The notes: a model not told the origin generated them from the sequence alone. 64,000 nt of DNA from Collimonas sp. OK412 (GCF_900112135.1 NZ_FOLC01000003.1:186001-250000), one strand, 5' to 3'. Counted from the stretch's first letter, positions 8,729 through 17,772 are shown. Translations and numbers: made by a program.

Positions 8729-10115
8729 ACGGCGCATCCAGATTACCAACGTAATTGTCGAATTTAGTGTATTGGCCGAGGAAACTCAGCCGGACGCTGC
8801 CGATCGGGCCGTTACGCTGCTTGCCGATAATGATTTCGGCGGTGCCCTTTTCTTGCGAATCGGGGTTGTACACCTCGTCGCGGTAGATGAACAGGATGAC
8901 GTCGGCATCCTGCTCGATAGCGCCGGATTCGCGCAAGTCCGACATCACGGGGCGCTTGTTGGGGCGCTGTTCCAGCGAACGGTTCAGCTGCGACAGCGCG
9001 ATCACCGGACACTGCAGCTCTTTCGCCAGGCCCTTCAGGTTACGCGAGATTTCAGAAATTTCGGTCGCGCGGTTCTCGCCGGCGTTGTTGGCTGACATCA
9101 GCTGCAGGTAATCGATGATGATCAGGCCCAGCGTGCCGCACTGGCGCGACAGGCGGCGCGCGCGGGCGCGCAGCTCGATCGAACTCAGGGCCGGGGTTTC
9201 ATCGATGAACAGCTGGGCGTCGTTCATCTTCTGGATCGCATGCGTCAGGCGCGGCCAGTCTTCGTCGTTCAGGCGGCCGGTGCGCAGGCGGTGCTGGTCG
9301 AGCTTGCCGACCGAACCCAACATACGCATGGCGAGCTGGGTGCCGCCCATTTCCATCGAAAAGATCGCTACCGGCAAGCCGCTGTCGAGCGCGACGTTTT
9401 CGCCGATATTCACAGAGAATGCGGTCTTGCCCATCGACGGCCGTCCGGCCACGATGACCAGGTCGCCCTTTTGCAGGCCGGAAGTCATCTTGTCGAGATC
9501 GATGAAGCCGGTCGAGACGCCGGTGATGTCGCTCTGGTTGTCGCGGTTGTAGAGTTCGTCGATGCGCTCCACCACTTGCGTCAGCAAAGGCTGGATTTCC
9601 TGGAACCCCTGGGCGCCGCGTGCGCCTTCCTCGGCGATCGCAAAGATCTTCGACTCGGCCTCGTCCAGCATCTGCTTGACTTCCTTGCCCTGCGGGCTGA
9701 AAGCCTGGCCGGAAATCTCGTCGGCGACGGTGATCAGCTTGCGCAGCACGCCGCGGTCGCGCACGATCTCGGCGTAGCGGCGGATATTGGCGGCGGACGG
9801 CGTATTCTGGGCCAGCGCGTTGAGGTAGCTCAGGCCGCCGACCTCCTCAGCCTTGCCGGTGCCGCTCAGCGATTCATAGACAGTGATCACGTCCGCAGGC
9901 TTGCTGCCGTTGATCAGCTTGACCATGTGCTGGAAGATGATGCGGTGGTCGTACCGATAGAAATCGTCGGCGTTCACAAAGTCGGCGATCTTGTCCCAGG
10001 CCGCGTTATCCAGCAGCAGTCCGCCTAAAACGGATTGTTCTGCTTCGATGGAATGGGGTGGTACGCGGAGGGAATCTAACTGCGGATCGGACGGTGCTTT
10101 GGAAGGTGCTTTCAT
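8715..10115 (-). CDS. dnaB: Replicative DNA helicase DnaB
   Basis: This 466-residue hexameric helicase unwinds DNA at the replication fork. An N-terminal primase-interacting domain begins with PHSIEAEQSVLGG. It is followed by the RecA-like domain with Walker A (GRPSMGKTAF), the LIIIDYLQLM Walker B region and SQLNRSLEQR. The start at 10115 is preferred over one 13 codons earlier because a perfect TATAAT lies between them, only seven bases before this ATG. The mRNA may therefore be leaderless. The gene sits downstream of rpsF-priB-rpsR-rplI, separated by a terminator, so it is transcribed on its own. Confidence 0.96.
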   Translation of the reverse strand: MKAPSKAPSDPQLDSLRVPPHSIEAEQSVLGGLLLDNAAWDKIADFVNADDFYRYDHRIIFQHMVKLINGSKPADVITVYESLSGTGKAEEVGGLSYLNALAQNTPSAANIRRYAEIVRDRGVLRKLITVADEISGQAFSPQGKEVKQMLDEAESKIFAIAEEGARGAQGFQEIQPLLTQVVERIDELYNRDNQSDITGVSTGFIDLDKMTSGLQKGDLVIVAGRPSMGKTAFSVNIGENVALDSGLPVAIFSMEMGGTQLAMRMLGSVGKLDQHRLRTGRLNDEDWPRLTHAIQKMNDAQLFIDETPALSSIELRARARRLSRQCGTLGLIIIDYLQLMSANNAGENRATEISEISRNLKGLAKELQCPVIALSQLNRSLEQRPNKRPVMSDLRESGAIEQDADVILFIYRDEVYNPDSQEKGTAEIIIGKQRNGPIGSVRLSFLGQYTKFDNYVGNLDAPYGGD

Positions 10116-10122
10116 GGCGCGA

Positions 10123-10128
10123 ATTATA
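10123..10128 (-). promoter_or_regulatory. Perfect -10 box of dnaB; transcript probably leaderless
   Basis: On the minus strand TATAAT is followed by seven bases and then the dnaB ATG, so the expected transcription start falls at or next to the A of the start codon. The -35 region is poor and no Shine-Dalgarno sequence is present. Confidence 0.55.
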
Positions 10129-10173
10129 CCTGCTTCTGATATCGGTCTTGCCACCGCGTCCAGAAAAAGGACA

Positions 10174-10203
10174 TAAAAAAAGCCGGGAAAACCCGGCTTT
10201 TTA
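10174..10203. terminator. Terminator of the rpsF-priB-rpsR-rplI operon
   Basis: A 7-bp stem AGCCGGG/CCCGGCT (10181-10187, 10192-10198) with an AAAA loop is flanked by seven A on the left and five T on the right. It therefore works for the minus-strand ribosomal operon that ends at 10233. Confidence 0.9.
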
Positions 10204-10232
10204 ACACTACAACAACTATTTCAGGCAACGTA

Positions 10233-10685
10233 TCAAACGTGCTCGCCGATCACAGCGATAACGATGTCGACTACGACGTCGGTATGCAGGGCAACCGCAA
10301 CAGCGTGCTCGCCGGTGGTCTTCAGAGGACCGACAGGCAAACGAACTTGTGCTTTTTCGACTGCAAAACCTTGCTTGGTCAACGCTTCAGCGATGTCGAA
10401 GTTGGTCACGGAACCGAACAGACGGCCGTCAACACCCGATTTTTGCGAAATCTGCACGGTCAGGCCGTTCAGTTTTTCGCCCTGGACTTGAGCGGCAGCC
10501 AGCTTGGCGGCGGCAGCTTTTTCCAGGTCGGCGCGCTTCGCTTCGAATTCAGCGATGGCAGTAGTTGTAGCACGACGTGCCATACGTTGCGGAATCAGGA
10601 AGTTACGTGCGTAACCGTCCTTGACGCGAACAACTTCACCCAGATTGCCGAGATTAACGACTTTTTCCAACAGAATGACTTGCAT
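10233..10685 (-). CDS. rplI: Large ribosomal subunit protein bL9
   Basis: This 150-residue protein of the 50S subunit binds 23S rRNA domain V near the L1 stalk. It begins [19 protein letters not shown], with the conserved [13 protein letters not shown] rRNA-binding segment. A long connecting helix (residues 42-75, Lys/Ala/Glu-rich) and the C-terminal domain follow. The length is the family norm of about 150. It is the last gene of the rpsF-priB-rpsR-rplI operon, 26 bases after rpsR, and is followed by a strong terminator. The short distance and the good Shine-Dalgarno (GGAGAA) support the start. Confidence 0.97.
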   Translation of the reverse strand: MQVILLEKVVNLGNLGEVVRVKDGYARNFLIPQRMARRATTTAIAEFEAKRADLEKAAAAKLAAAQVQGEKLNGLTVQISQKSGVDGRLFGSVTNFDIAEALTKQGFAVEKAQVRLPVGPLKTTGEHAVAVALHTDVVVDIVIAVIGEHV

Positions 10686-10711
10686 GTTTTTCTCCTATTT
10701 CAAGTCGTCAA

Positions 10712-10996
10712 TTAAGCGTTGTGCAGATCGGTGTACGGCAGCAGCGCCAGGAAACGCGCGCGCTTGATCGCGGTGTCCACTTGACGTTGGTAGATTGCCT
10801 TGGTGCCGGTCAGACGTGCTGGCATGATCTTGCCGTTTTCCTGAACAAAATCCTTCAGCGTGTCGATATCTTTGTAGTCAACGCTGGCAACGTGTGCAGC
10901 GGTGAAACGGCAGAATTTCTTGCGCTTGAACAGCGGGTTTTGTTGTTGACGCTTGTTTTTCAGTTTGCTTTTATCGAACTTTTTACCGAATGCCAT
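10712..10996 (-). CDS. rpsR: Small ribosomal subunit protein bS18
   Basis: This 94-residue component of the 30S platform contacts bS6. The conserved core is visible: [19 protein letters not shown] and [11 protein letters not shown]-type residues ([20 protein letters not shown]). The N-terminus is extended by a basic tail rich in Lys and Gln compared with the 75-residue E. coli protein, which is common in this class. Its start overlaps the 3' end of priB by 14 bases, suggesting coupled translation. It is located between priB and rplI as in other beta- and gammaproteobacteria. Confidence 0.97.
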   Translation of the reverse strand: MAFGKKFDKSKLKNKRQQQNPLFKRKKFCRFTAAHVASVDYKDIDTLKDFVQENGKIMPARLTGTKAIYQRQVDTAIKRARFLALLPYTDLHNA

Positions 10997-11345
10997 TTTT
11001 GGCTCCTGTATCTAAATTTTGACTAATGGATTCGTCTGCAATATCCAATGCAGCGAAATCCGTGATGTGAAATACCAGGCTTCTACCGTTGCGGCTCTTG
11101 CGTGCCATGAATCCCGTAAACCAGAATGTCTCGCCCAGTTGCGCCTTGCTGAATCTTCCCGAAATCTCGCCGACGGCTAGCGCGGCAATTTCGAATTCGA
11201 TCAGACGCTTGATGCCTGCTTCAATCGGTTCCGAGCGGTGCTGCAATATCGCAGATACGATCGGGATGCCTGCCGGTGTGTAACGTATGACTTCACGTTC
11301 GGCGACTACGGCAACCAGTTGAAACACATTATTGGGTTGATCCAC
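10983..11345 (-). CDS. priB: Primosomal replication protein N (PriB)
   Basis: This 120-residue single-stranded DNA-binding OB-fold protein helps PriA restart stalled forks and reload DnaB. It shows the SSB-like core with [14 protein letters not shown] and [16 protein letters not shown]. The E. coli PriB is about 104 residues; here a short C-terminal extension overlaps rpsR. Position between rpsF and rpsR is the diagnostic context for PriB. Encoding it beside dnaB in the same direction is functionally consistent. The start ATG is followed by DQPNNVFQL, and a small extension upstream cannot be excluded. Confidence 0.9.
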   Translation of the reverse strand: MDQPNNVFQLVAVVAEREVIRYTPAGIPIVSAILQHRSEPIEAGIKRLIEFEIAALAVGEISGRFSKAQLGETFWFTGFMARKSRNGRSLVFHITDFAALDIADESISQNLDTGAKNGIR

Positions 11346-11394
11346 TCCTGATGAACTCGTTGGCTACGTAATGAATGCTGGTAGGCGGCTAGTA

Positions 11395-11763
11395 TTAGGC
11401 TGCCGGCGCTTCGGTGCGATGGCTCTTGGCAGCATCTTCCTTCTGCACAGCCTTCATCATCGGCGAAGGACCGGTTTCAGCCTTCTTCAGCTTGACGGTC
11501 AGATGACGCAGCACTGCATCATTGAACTTGAAGCCGGTTTCGATTTCAGCCAGGGTTTCGCTGTCGCACTCGATGTTGAGGCAGACGTAATGTGCTTTAG
11601 CCAGTTTCTGGATCAGGTATGCCAGTTGGCGGCGGCCCCAGTCTTCCACGCGATGCACAGTGCCGCCACGTGTAGTGACGATGCCTTTGTAGCGCTCGAT
11701 CATCGCAGGCACTTGCTCGCTTTGATCTGGATGGACGATAAATACGATTTCATAATGACGCAT
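11395..11763 (-). CDS. rpsF: Small ribosomal subunit protein bS6
   Basis: This 122-residue 30S protein pairs with bS18. The start at 11763 is preceded by AAAGGAG and gives the family's conserved first residues [18 protein letters not shown] further in-frame start 36 bases upstream lacks a ribosome binding site and adds a non-conserved peptide. Conserved [12 protein letters not shown] and VCLNIECDS segments are present. The C-terminal tail is Lys/Ala-rich, as usual for beta-proteobacteria. First gene of the ribosomal operon, with a good sigma-70 candidate promoter about 75 bases upstream. Confidence 0.97.
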   Translation of the reverse strand: MRHYEIVFIVHPDQSEQVPAMIERYKGIVTTRGGTVHRVEDWGRRQLAYLIQKLAKAHYVCLNIECDSETLAEIETGFKFNDAVLRHLTVKLKKAETGPSPMMKAVQKEDAAKSHRTEAPAA

Positions 11764-11838
11764 GTAAGCTCCTTTTGGACGGATTGAAAAATCGCCCACC
11801 TCGGCGTCAAGACGAGTGTGGGAAGAGGAAAACCAGCA

Positions 11839-11867
11839 ATAGTACTAGCAATTGCAACAAAACTCAA
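11839..11867 (-). promoter_or_regulatory. Candidate sigma-70 promoter of the rpsF operon
   Basis: On the minus strand TTGAGT (11867-11862), a 17-base spacer and TACTAT (11844-11839) precede rpsF by about 75 bases. Each hexamer matches consensus at four of six positions and the spacing is ideal. Confidence 0.5.
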
Positions 11868-11956
11868 TGATTTCAGACCCTGGCCCTCGCCGGGATGTAA
11901 GTAAATAGCTAAAGAGTGGTCAAATCGCATCAAATTGTCTTGCATTTGCACAAATA

Positions 11957-11972
11957 CTGTACAAAAATACAG
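11957..11972 (+). promoter_or_regulatory. SOS box (LexA operator) of lexA
   Basis: CTGT-N8-ACAG (CTGTACAAAAATACAG) matches the gammaproteobacterial/betaproteobacterial LexA operator exactly at its conserved outer bases. It lies 107 bases before the lexA start. A TTGCAC at 11946-11951 could be the -35 element, so bound LexA would block its own promoter. Confidence 0.85.
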
Positions 11973-12078
11973 ACTGTTGTTATGCACAGCATCGGTTGGG
12001 CGCACCAGCGCTGCCTTTACTGTTTCTTTACCGCTTTTCCAAGCACTCCCACACCATTTTTTTACACCAAAATACGCC

Positions 12079-12729
12079 ATGATCAAATTGACCGCACGTC
12101 AGCAGCAAATCCTCGATCTGATCAAGGACGCCATCGAAAACACCGGCTTCCCGCCGACGCGCGCCGAAATAGCAACCGAACTCGGCTTTCGCTCAGCCAA
12201 TGCGGCAGAAGAACATCTGCAGGCGCTGGCGCGCAAGGGCGCCATCGTGATCTCGGCCGGCACCTCGCGCGGGATCCGGCTGACCGAAAGCGCCAGCCGC
12301 AGCCAGGGCACGCAGCTGGCCTTGCCGCACCCGGCCCTGATGCAGCTCAGCCTGCCGCTGGTCGGACGGGTCGCCGCAGGCTCGCCGATCCTGGCGCAGG
12401 AACATATCCAGGCCAGCTACAACGTCGACCCCGCCCTGTTCAGCGCCAAACCGGATTACCTGCTGAAGGTGCGCGGGATGTCGATGCGCGACGCCGGCAT
12501 CCTGGACGGCGACCTGCTCGCGGTCAAGAAAGCCGACAGTGCCAGGAATGGCCAGATCGTGGTGGCCCGCCTGGGCGACGACGTCACCGTCAAGCGTTAC
12601 CAGAAAACCGGCTCCACTATCCAGCTGCTGCCGGAAAATCCTGATTTCGAGCCGATCATCGTGACATCCAGCCAAGAAGATTTCGCCCTGGAGGGCCTGG
12701 CGGTCGGACTATTGCGTAGCTGGAATTAA
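12079..12729 (+). CDS. lexA: SOS repressor LexA
   Basis: This 216-residue repressor of DNA-damage genes is inactivated by RecA-stimulated self-cleavage. The N-terminal winged helix (residues 1-70) begins [15 protein letters not shown]. The cleavage site is Ala100-Gly101 (VAAGSPI). The catalytic pair is Ser135 (VRGMSM) and Lys172 (VTVKRY), as in the S24 family. The ATG at 12079 gives the canonical N-terminus; longer in-frame extensions run through the promoter and SOS box. It is autoregulated by the operator at 11957. Its stop codon directly abuts that of the opposing trmJ gene, with no bases between. Confidence 0.97.
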   Translation: MIKLTARQQQILDLIKDAIENTGFPPTRAEIATELGFRSANAAEEHLQALARKGAIVISAGTSRGIRLTESASRSQGTQLALPHPALMQLSLPLVGRVAAGSPILAQEHIQASYNVDPALFSAKPDYLLKVRGMSMRDAGILDGDLLAVKKADSARNGQIVVARLGDDVTVKRYQKTGSTIQLLPENPDFEPIIVTSSQEDFALEGLAVGLLRSWN

Positions 12730-13506
12730 TCAGGAACGATCAAGGCGGCGCCGTTTGGTCAGTATCTGGCTGGCGATGCCGCGCAAAATATTGACCTCCT
12801 CGGTTTCCAGCTGGGTGCGCGAGAACAGCCGCTTCAGGCGCGGCATCAGCTTTTTCGGGCTGGCCGGATCAAGGAATTCGATCTCTATCAAGGCTTGTTC
12901 AAGATGGGCGAACATGCCGTCGATGTCGGTCAGGCTGGCAGCATTACCCTGGAAACCGATCTCGCCGCTGCTTGTCGGCGACACATCCTCGCTGGCTGCA
13001 ACCCGGCATTCATACGCCAGCACCTGCACTGCCTGCGCCAGGTTCAGCGATGAATACTCGGGATTCGCCGGAATATTCAGCAGCACATTGCATTTTTCGA
13101 CAATCTCGTTAGGCAGCCCGTAACGTTCGCTGCCGAAGATGACCGCCGCATTCAGGCTGGCATCGCCGGCCAGTTGTGCCGCCAAGGCGCGCGGCGCCAT
13201 CAAGGGCGGGGAAAATTCTCGCAAGCGGGCACTCAGGGCAGCAGCGAAGTTGCAGCCTTCCAGGGCCTGCTCCAGGCTATCGACAATCCGCGCCGCCGCC
13301 AGGACATCCTGCGCGCCGCTGGCAAACGCGACCGCTTCCTCACGCTGCAACACATCGGGGAAACGCGGATTGACCAGGACCAGCTCGGAAAATCCCATGG
13401 TTTTGATAGCGCGTGCAGCAGCACCGACATTGCCGGGACTGCTGGTTTCAACCAGCACAAAGCGCAGCCGATTGAAAAGAGACGTGTTGATTTTTGCCGG
13501 GTTCAT
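12730..13506 (-). CDS. trmJ: tRNA (cytidine/uridine-32-2'-O-)-methyltransferase TrmJ
   Basis: This 258-residue SPOUT-fold enzyme transfers methyl from S-adenosylmethionine to the 2'-O of nucleotide 32 of tRNAs. Characteristic motifs are visible: VETSSPGNVGAAARAIK near the N-terminus, VIFGSERYGLPNE, and the knot motif IPANPEYSSLNLAQAVQVL. A C-terminal helical extension (residues 185-258) is typical of TrmJ and distinguishes it from shorter TrmL. It is divergent from suhB, as in several Burkholderiales. It is convergent with lexA with zero spacing, and no intrinsic terminator was found between them. Confidence 0.93.
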   Translation of the reverse strand: MNPAKINTSLFNRLRFVLVETSSPGNVGAAARAIKTMGFSELVLVNPRFPDVLQREEAVAFASGAQDVLAAARIVDSLEQALEGCNFAAALSARLREFSPPLMAPRALAAQLAGDASLNAAVIFGSERYGLPNEIVEKCNVLLNIPANPEYSSLNLAQAVQVLAYECRVAASEDVSPTSSGEIGFQGNAASLTDIDGMFAHLEQALIEIEFLDPASPKKLMPRLKRLFSRTQLETEEVNILRGIASQILTKRRRLDRS

Positions 13507-13658
13507 TTAAAATAGCGCCATTACGCGGATTTCTTCGACTAAAAGTTGCTTATTTTTCGAAATATTCACTGAAACATCCGCATCGTTCATTATTATTCAT
13601 CATATAGGTGGTTCTGTTCCCGGTTGGCACAGTGCCGCCATTTTAACGGAACACTATC

Positions 13659-14462
13659 ATGCATCCAATGCTCAATACGGCCATCAAGGCCGCCCGCAAT
13701 GGCGCCAAGGTCATCTCGCGCGCCTCTTTCGACCTCGATTTGCTGAAAGTCACCAAAAAGCAGCATAACGACTTTGTCACCGAAGTCGACCAGGCTGCTG
13801 AAGCGGCGATCATTGATGTACTGAAGAATGCCTATCCGGACCACGCCATCCTGGCCGAGGAATCTGGCGCCTCCGCCAACCTGCATGACGATAATGAAAA
13901 CGTCTGGATCATCGATCCGCTCGACGGCACCACCAATTTCATCCATGGTTTCCCGCAATACTGCGTCTCGATCGCGCTGCAGCACCGCGGCCAGATCACC
14001 CAGGCAGTCGTGTACGACCCGACTCGCAACGATTTGTTCACAGCCACCAAGGGTTCCGGCGCCTACCTGAACGACAAGCGGATCCGCGTCGGCAAGCGCG
14101 ACAAGATCGCCGACGCCCTGATCGGCACCGGCTTTCCTTTCCGCGAAACAGAAGGCCCGGCCATGGATGAATACATGAAAATGTTCCGCATCATGACGCA
14201 AAGCTGTGCCGGCCTGCGCCGTCCTGGCGCCGCCGCCCTCGACCTGGCGTACGTCGCAGCAGGCCGCCTTGACGGTTTCTTTGAAAAAGGCCTGAAACCT
14301 TGGGATATCGCTGCAGGCTCCCTGCTGATCAGCGAATCGGGCGGCATCGTCGGCGATTTCACCGGCGAATCCGATTATTTGTACAAGGGCGACGTGCTGG
14401 CCGGCAGTCCCAAAGTATTTGCGCAGATGGTTGGCTTGCTGTCGCCATTCGCCGGCAAATAA
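13659..14462 (+). CDS. suhB: Inositol-1-monophosphatase family protein SuhB
   Basis: This 267-residue Mg2+-dependent phosphatase hydrolyses inositol monophosphates. In E. coli SuhB is also a factor of ribosomal RNA antitermination complexes. The metal-binding motifs are intact: [20 protein letters not shown] and the second signature [15 protein letters not shown]. Length matches the family (about 267). The gene stands alone in direction, divergent from trmJ over a 152-base gap, with an inverted repeat 12 bases after its stop. Confidence 0.94.
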   Translation: MHPMLNTAIKAARNGAKVISRASFDLDLLKVTKKQHNDFVTEVDQAAEAAIIDVLKNAYPDHAILAEESGASANLHDDNENVWIIDPLDGTTNFIHGFPQYCVSIALQHRGQITQAVVYDPTRNDLFTATKGSGAYLNDKRIRVGKRDKIADALIGTGFPFRETEGPAMDEYMKMFRIMTQSCAGLRRPGAAALDLAYVAAGRLDGFFEKGLKPWDIAAGSLLISESGGIVGDFTGESDYLYKGDVLAGSPKVFAQMVGLLSPFAGK

Positions 14463-14473
14463 CCCACTGGATT

Positions 14474-14503
14474 TTCCGGGGCAAGAGAAACCCTGCCCCG
14501 GAA
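14474..14503. repeat. GC-rich inverted repeat after suhB
   Basis: A perfect 10-bp stem TTCCGGGGCA/TGCCCCGGAA with a 10-base loop lies 12 bases after the suhB stop. No T run follows on the plus strand, so it may stabilise the 3' end or act with Rho rather than terminate on its own. Confidence 0.45.
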
Positions 14504-14618
14504 GCGCCATAAAACTCTGCTTTGTCATTTCAACTGCGTGGCCGGGCGACTACAATGCATGCGCAACAGCGCAATTGGACAGCCCTAACGACCATTTCTC
14601 AACTCGCAGGAGAACAAT

Positions 14619-15086
14619 ATGGCAGTCAAACCAATTCCGGACGGATATTCTTCCGTCACTCCCTACCTCATTGTCAACGGCGCGGCCGACGCAATCGCGT
14701 TTTACAAAAAAGCTTTTAACGCAGTGGAAATAATGCGCATGGAGGGGCCTGACCACAGGATCGGGCATGCGGAAATCAAGATCGGCGATTCCCACGTCAT
14801 GCTGGCCGACGAATTCCCGGAGATGGATATCCGCAGCCCGAAAACACTGGGCGGGGCTGGCGTCAGCATCATGCTCTATGTTGAAGAGGTGGACGTGGTG
14901 TTCCCGCGGGCAATCGCTGCCGGCGGCACGCAGGCGCGGCCGTTGCAAGACCAGTTCTACGGCGACCGCTCCGGCACCCTGAAAGACCCGTTCGGCCACG
15001 TCTGGACCGTAGGCACGCACATCGCCGACTATTCGGATGAAGAAATACGCGAGCGCGCCGCTGCCGCCATGAAACAAACCGGCTGA
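14619..15086 (+). CDS. VOC-family protein, PhnB/YdcG-like glyoxalase fold
   Basis: This 155-residue cytoplasmic protein has the vicinal-oxygen-chelate fold, in the PhnB-like branch often annotated as glyoxalase/bleomycin resistance. Visible are the opening SVTPYLIVNGAADAIAFYKKAF, ADEFPEMDIRSP, and the closing DRSGTLKDPFGHVWTVGTH. The metal-ligand pattern is only partly kept and no substrate is known. A good ribosome binding site (AGGAGAA) stands seven bases before the ATG. It lies alone between suhB and rhlE, all on the same strand but with long gaps, so it is probably a single-gene unit. Confidence 0.85.
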   Translation: MAVKPIPDGYSSVTPYLIVNGAADAIAFYKKAFNAVEIMRMEGPDHRIGHAEIKIGDSHVMLADEFPEMDIRSPKTLGGAGVSIMLYVEEVDVVFPRAIAAGGTQARPLQDQFYGDRSGTLKDPFGHVWTVGTHIADYSDEEIRERAAAAMKQTG

Positions 15087-15324
15087 CCCGCGCTTGCACA
15101 CCGTGCGGTCCGCTTTATTTCCAGGCGGATCGCCAGCGGCTGTTTTATGGCCCCTGGCCCCACAACATGCGGGAATTGCTTGCCTGTAGCGCGCCGTTGT
15201 TATACTCTGCGGCGACACAGCAAATTCTCCAGTCAAATACTGCTGTCAAGGACGTTATCGGGCTGAAAAGCAAATGCCAGCCCAGCTGACTCCAATCTCC
15301 TCTAATCCGTTTGCCTGCGACTGG

Positions 15325-15340
15325 CGCCTTATAGAAGGCG
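15325..15340 (+). repeat. Small hairpin in the rhlE leader
   Basis: CGCCTT-ATAG-AAGGCG forms a 6-bp stem 29 bases before the rhlE start, in a 283-base gene-free leader. RNA helicase genes are often controlled through their leaders, but nothing here proves it. Confidence 0.3.
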
Positions 15341-15369
15341 ACAGGCCGATACTATTCTATTGAGTTGTC

Positions 15370-16719
15370 ATGTCTTTTTCTGAACTCGGCTTGTCCGAAG
15401 CCATCGTTCGTGCCGTAACCGAACACGGATACACTACCCCTACTCCAATCCAGACCCAGGCCATTCCTGCGGTGCTGGCTGGCGGCGATTTGCTGGCCGG
15501 CGCCCAGACCGGCACCGGCAAGACCGCCGGCTTTACGCTGCCGGTGCTGCACCGCTTGTCGACATCGGCCACCAACCCGGTCGGCAGCCAGCGCCCGATC
15601 CGCGCGCTGGTGCTGACACCGACCCGCGAACTGGCCGCCCAGGTCGAAGAAAGCGTGCGCCTGTACGGCAAATACCTGAAGCTGACCTCGGCGGTGATTT
15701 TCGGCGGCGTCGGCATCAACCCGCAAATCAAGCTGCTCAAGCATGGCGTCGATATCCTGGTGTGCACCCCGGGCCGCCTGCTGGACCACATGCAGCAAGG
15801 CACCGTCAACCTGAACCACGTGGAAATCCTGATCCTGGACGAAGCCGACCGCATGCTGGACATGGGCTTTATCCGCGACATCAAGAAGATCCTTGCCGTG
15901 CTGCCGAAGAAACGCCAGAACCTGCTGTTCTCGGCCACCTTCTCGGACGAGATCAAGATCCTCGCCGACAATCTGCTGAACTCGCCGGCCATGATCGAAG
16001 TGGCGCGCCGCAACTCGACGGTTGAAGTGATCCAGCAAAAGATCCACCCGGTCGACCGCGACCGCAAGCATCCGCTGCTGGCGCATTTGATCAAGACTCA
16101 CCAATGGTCGCAAGTGCTGGTGTTTACCCGCACCAAGCACGGCGCCAACAAACTGGTCGAGCAGCTGGAAAAAGACGGCATCAGCGGCATGGCGATCCAC
16201 GGCAACAAGAGCCAGTCGGCACGCACCCGCGCGCTGGCCGAGTTCAAGGACGGCAGCCTGCAAGTGCTGGTAGCAACCGACATCGCGGCACGCGGCATCG
16301 ACATCGACCAGCTGCCGCACGTGGTCAACTACGATCTGCCTAACGTGCCGGAAGACTATGTCCATCGGATCGGCCGCACCGGCCGCGCCGGCGCCACCGG
16401 TGAAGCGGTATCGCTGGTATGCGTGGATGAGCACCAGATGCTGAAAGATATCGAGAAGCTGATCAAGCGTGAATTGCCGAAGGAAGTGGTTGCCGGTTTT
16501 GAACCCGATCCAAATGCCCGCGCGCAGCCTATACAGCTGCGTAGCGGCGGTGGTGGCGGCGGCAATCGTGGCGCAGGAGGCGGCGGTGGGCGTGGACGCT
16601 CACAAGGCGCGGCGCCTGGCGTCAAGCCAGGCCAGGGACCATCCCGTGGCCACGGCGGCGGCAATGGTGCGGCACCGCGTCCTGCGGCTCCACGCCGCTC
16701 CGGCGGTCGCGGCCGCTAA
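15370..16719 (+). CDS. rhlE: DEAD-box ATP-dependent RNA helicase, RhlE type
   Basis: This 449-residue helicase remodels RNA, with likely roles in ribosome assembly and RNA decay. All motifs are present in order: Q motif ([10 protein letters not shown]), Walker A ([10 protein letters not shown]), [29 protein letters not shown] and [10 protein letters not shown]. The C-terminal 60 residues are a Gly/Arg-rich tail with repeated GGGG and RG units, typical of RhlE/SrmB-like proteins for nonspecific RNA binding. The start follows a weak GAG sequence. A long inverted repeat without T run follows the stop. Confidence 0.93.
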   Translation: MSFSELGLSEAIVRAVTEHGYTTPTPIQTQAIPAVLAGGDLLAGAQTGTGKTAGFTLPVLHRLSTSATNPVGSQRPIRALVLTPTRELAAQVEESVRLYGKYLKLTSAVIFGGVGINPQIKLLKHGVDILVCTPGRLLDHMQQGTVNLNHVEILILDEADRMLDMGFIRDIKKILAVLPKKRQNLLFSATFSDEIKILADNLLNSPAMIEVARRNSTVEVIQQKIHPVDRDRKHPLLAHLIKTHQWSQVLVFTRTKHGANKLVEQLEKDGISGMAIHGNKSQSARTRALAEFKDGSLQVLVATDIAARGIDIDQLPHVVNYDLPNVPEDYVHRIGRTGRAGATGEAVSLVCVDEHQMLKDIEKLIKRELPKEVVAGFEPDPNARAQPIQLRSGGGGGGNRGAGGGGGRGRSQGAAPGVKPGQGPSRGHGGGNGAAPRPAAPRRSGGRGR

Positions 16720-16737
16720 GCCTCACTGATGACAGTA

Positions 16738-16760
16738 CGATGCCGGCTCAGCCGGCATCG
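16738..16760. repeat. Perfect 10-bp inverted repeat between rhlE and an exported-protein gene
   Basis: CGATGCCGGC-TCA-GCCGGCATCG lies 19 bases after rhlE and 30 bases before the stop of the convergent gene. It lacks T runs, so it is a candidate bidirectional RNA 3'-end hairpin. Confidence 0.5.
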
Positions 16761-16789
16761 CCCATTCAGCGCACGCCCTCCTCTCTGAT

Positions 16790-17350
16790 TCAGTTCAGGC
16801 AATCAGTCAAACCATCATAGATCGTCATGCTCGAGCCCGGCAACGGTGCGTGGAGCGGCCTGTCGCCCGCCAGTGCGCTGTAAAACGACGCTACCGGCGT
16901 CTGCGCCGCCAGTGGCGAGCGGCAGGCCCAGGTGCGCGCATCGGTCACGACCTTGCCGTTGGCGGCATCGATTTCAGCATTACTGCCCGCAAAGACCCAC
17001 ACACACTCTCCCATCGTGCCGTCGGACTGCCGCACCGAGCAGCGGTAGCGCAAGGCTTGCATATTGCTGAACTCACCTTCGCAGATGGTATCGCCGCAGA
17101 TATCGTCGAAATCCCGATGCAGCCGCCGCGCCAGGTCGTAGAAGACATCCCAGCCCTGCTCATTGCCGGGATAATGCACGGCGTCGACATATTCGACCGC
17201 GTTCGCCGGTGTCGCGCAAAACGTCAAGGCGCCGGCTGCGCACAGGAATGTCGCGGCCCAAACCAGCGCACTGCCGGCGAACCGGACAAGCACGATCTTG
17301 CAGTATGCGAAAAAACGTAAATTGCTGGATAAGCTGACTGTAGCAGGCAT
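16790..17350 (-). CDS. Exported cysteine-rich protein of unknown function
   Basis: This 186-residue protein was not recognised. The N-terminus carries a long, slightly basic lead and a hydrophobic core at about residues 25-46, ending CATPANAVEY, compatible with signal peptidase cleavage after Ala. The mature part has six cysteines (in CGDTIC, YRC, GEC, WAC and DCLN), an even number suggesting three disulfides in the periplasm or outside. It has several aromatic residues and no repeats. An ATG start and a nearby GGAGAA support expression. It stands between rhlE and the tRNA-Arg gene without functional context. Confidence 0.7.
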   Translation of the reverse strand: MPATVSLSSNLRFFAYCKIVLVRFAGSALVWAATFLCAAGALTFCATPANAVEYVDAVHYPGNEQGWDVFYDLARRLHRDFDDICGDTICEGEFSNMQALRYRCSVRQSDGTMGECVWVFAGSNAEIDAANGKVVTDARTWACRSPLAAQTPVASFYSALAGDRPLHAPLPGSSMTIYDGLTDCLN

Positions 17351-17579
17351 GCAATTCTCCTTCGGTTAGAGGCAACGGTGTGCGGCACCAGATAGATGCC
17401 ATTGACACATCATAATGTTGCTCGCGCCGCCCAGCCAATAAGCCCGGGCCTAACCTGATCGAGGGAAAATTTGAAGAGAAGGAAACAGGCAGGAAAAATC
17501 CGCGAACACGTGTCGCAGACGAAATTTTACAAAGATGGATGTTGACAATGGAATGCCGCGTTGAAAGTCAGGCTAAAAC

Positions 17580-17656
17580 TGGTCCGGCCGGAGGGAATCG
17601 AACCCCCAACATTTCGGGTAGAAGCCGAATGCTCTATCCAGTTGAGCTACGGCCGG
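17580..17656 (-). tRNA. tRNA-Arg (anticodon UCU)
   Basis: A complete cloverleaf is readable on the minus strand. It has acceptor CCGGCCG/CGGCCGG, D arm GCTC/GAGC, anticodon stem TTCGG/CCGAA with loop CTTCTAC giving anticodon TCT, T arm GGGGG/CCCTC with TTCGATT, discriminator A and encoded CCA. It decodes AGA. No obvious promoter stands directly upstream; a terminator and a tRNA-Pro relic lie 80-160 bases upstream. Confidence 0.95.
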
Positions 17657-17730
17657 ATTCATGCGCCTGTTGCCTTGATGCCGATCGGGAGATCACTTCA
17701 TTGCTGAGCCTGCTGCTCTTCAAGCGCAAA

Positions 17731-17769
17731 AATAAAAAGGAGCTGTCCGAAGACCGCCCCTTTTTTATT
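17731..17769 (-). terminator. Intrinsic terminator with UUCG tetraloop
   Basis: On the minus strand GGGGCGGTC-TTCG-GACAGCTCC forms a stem with a single G-A mismatch and a UUCG tetraloop, followed by five T. It lies just 3' of the tRNA-Pro relic (17773-17820), in the position expected for the original terminator of that tRNA gene. Confidence 0.7.
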
Positions 17770-17772
17770 CTT

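Noticed and set aside
14474-14503. Intrinsic terminator after suhB
   Set aside because: The stem is strong but no T run follows, so it is listed only as an inverted repeat.
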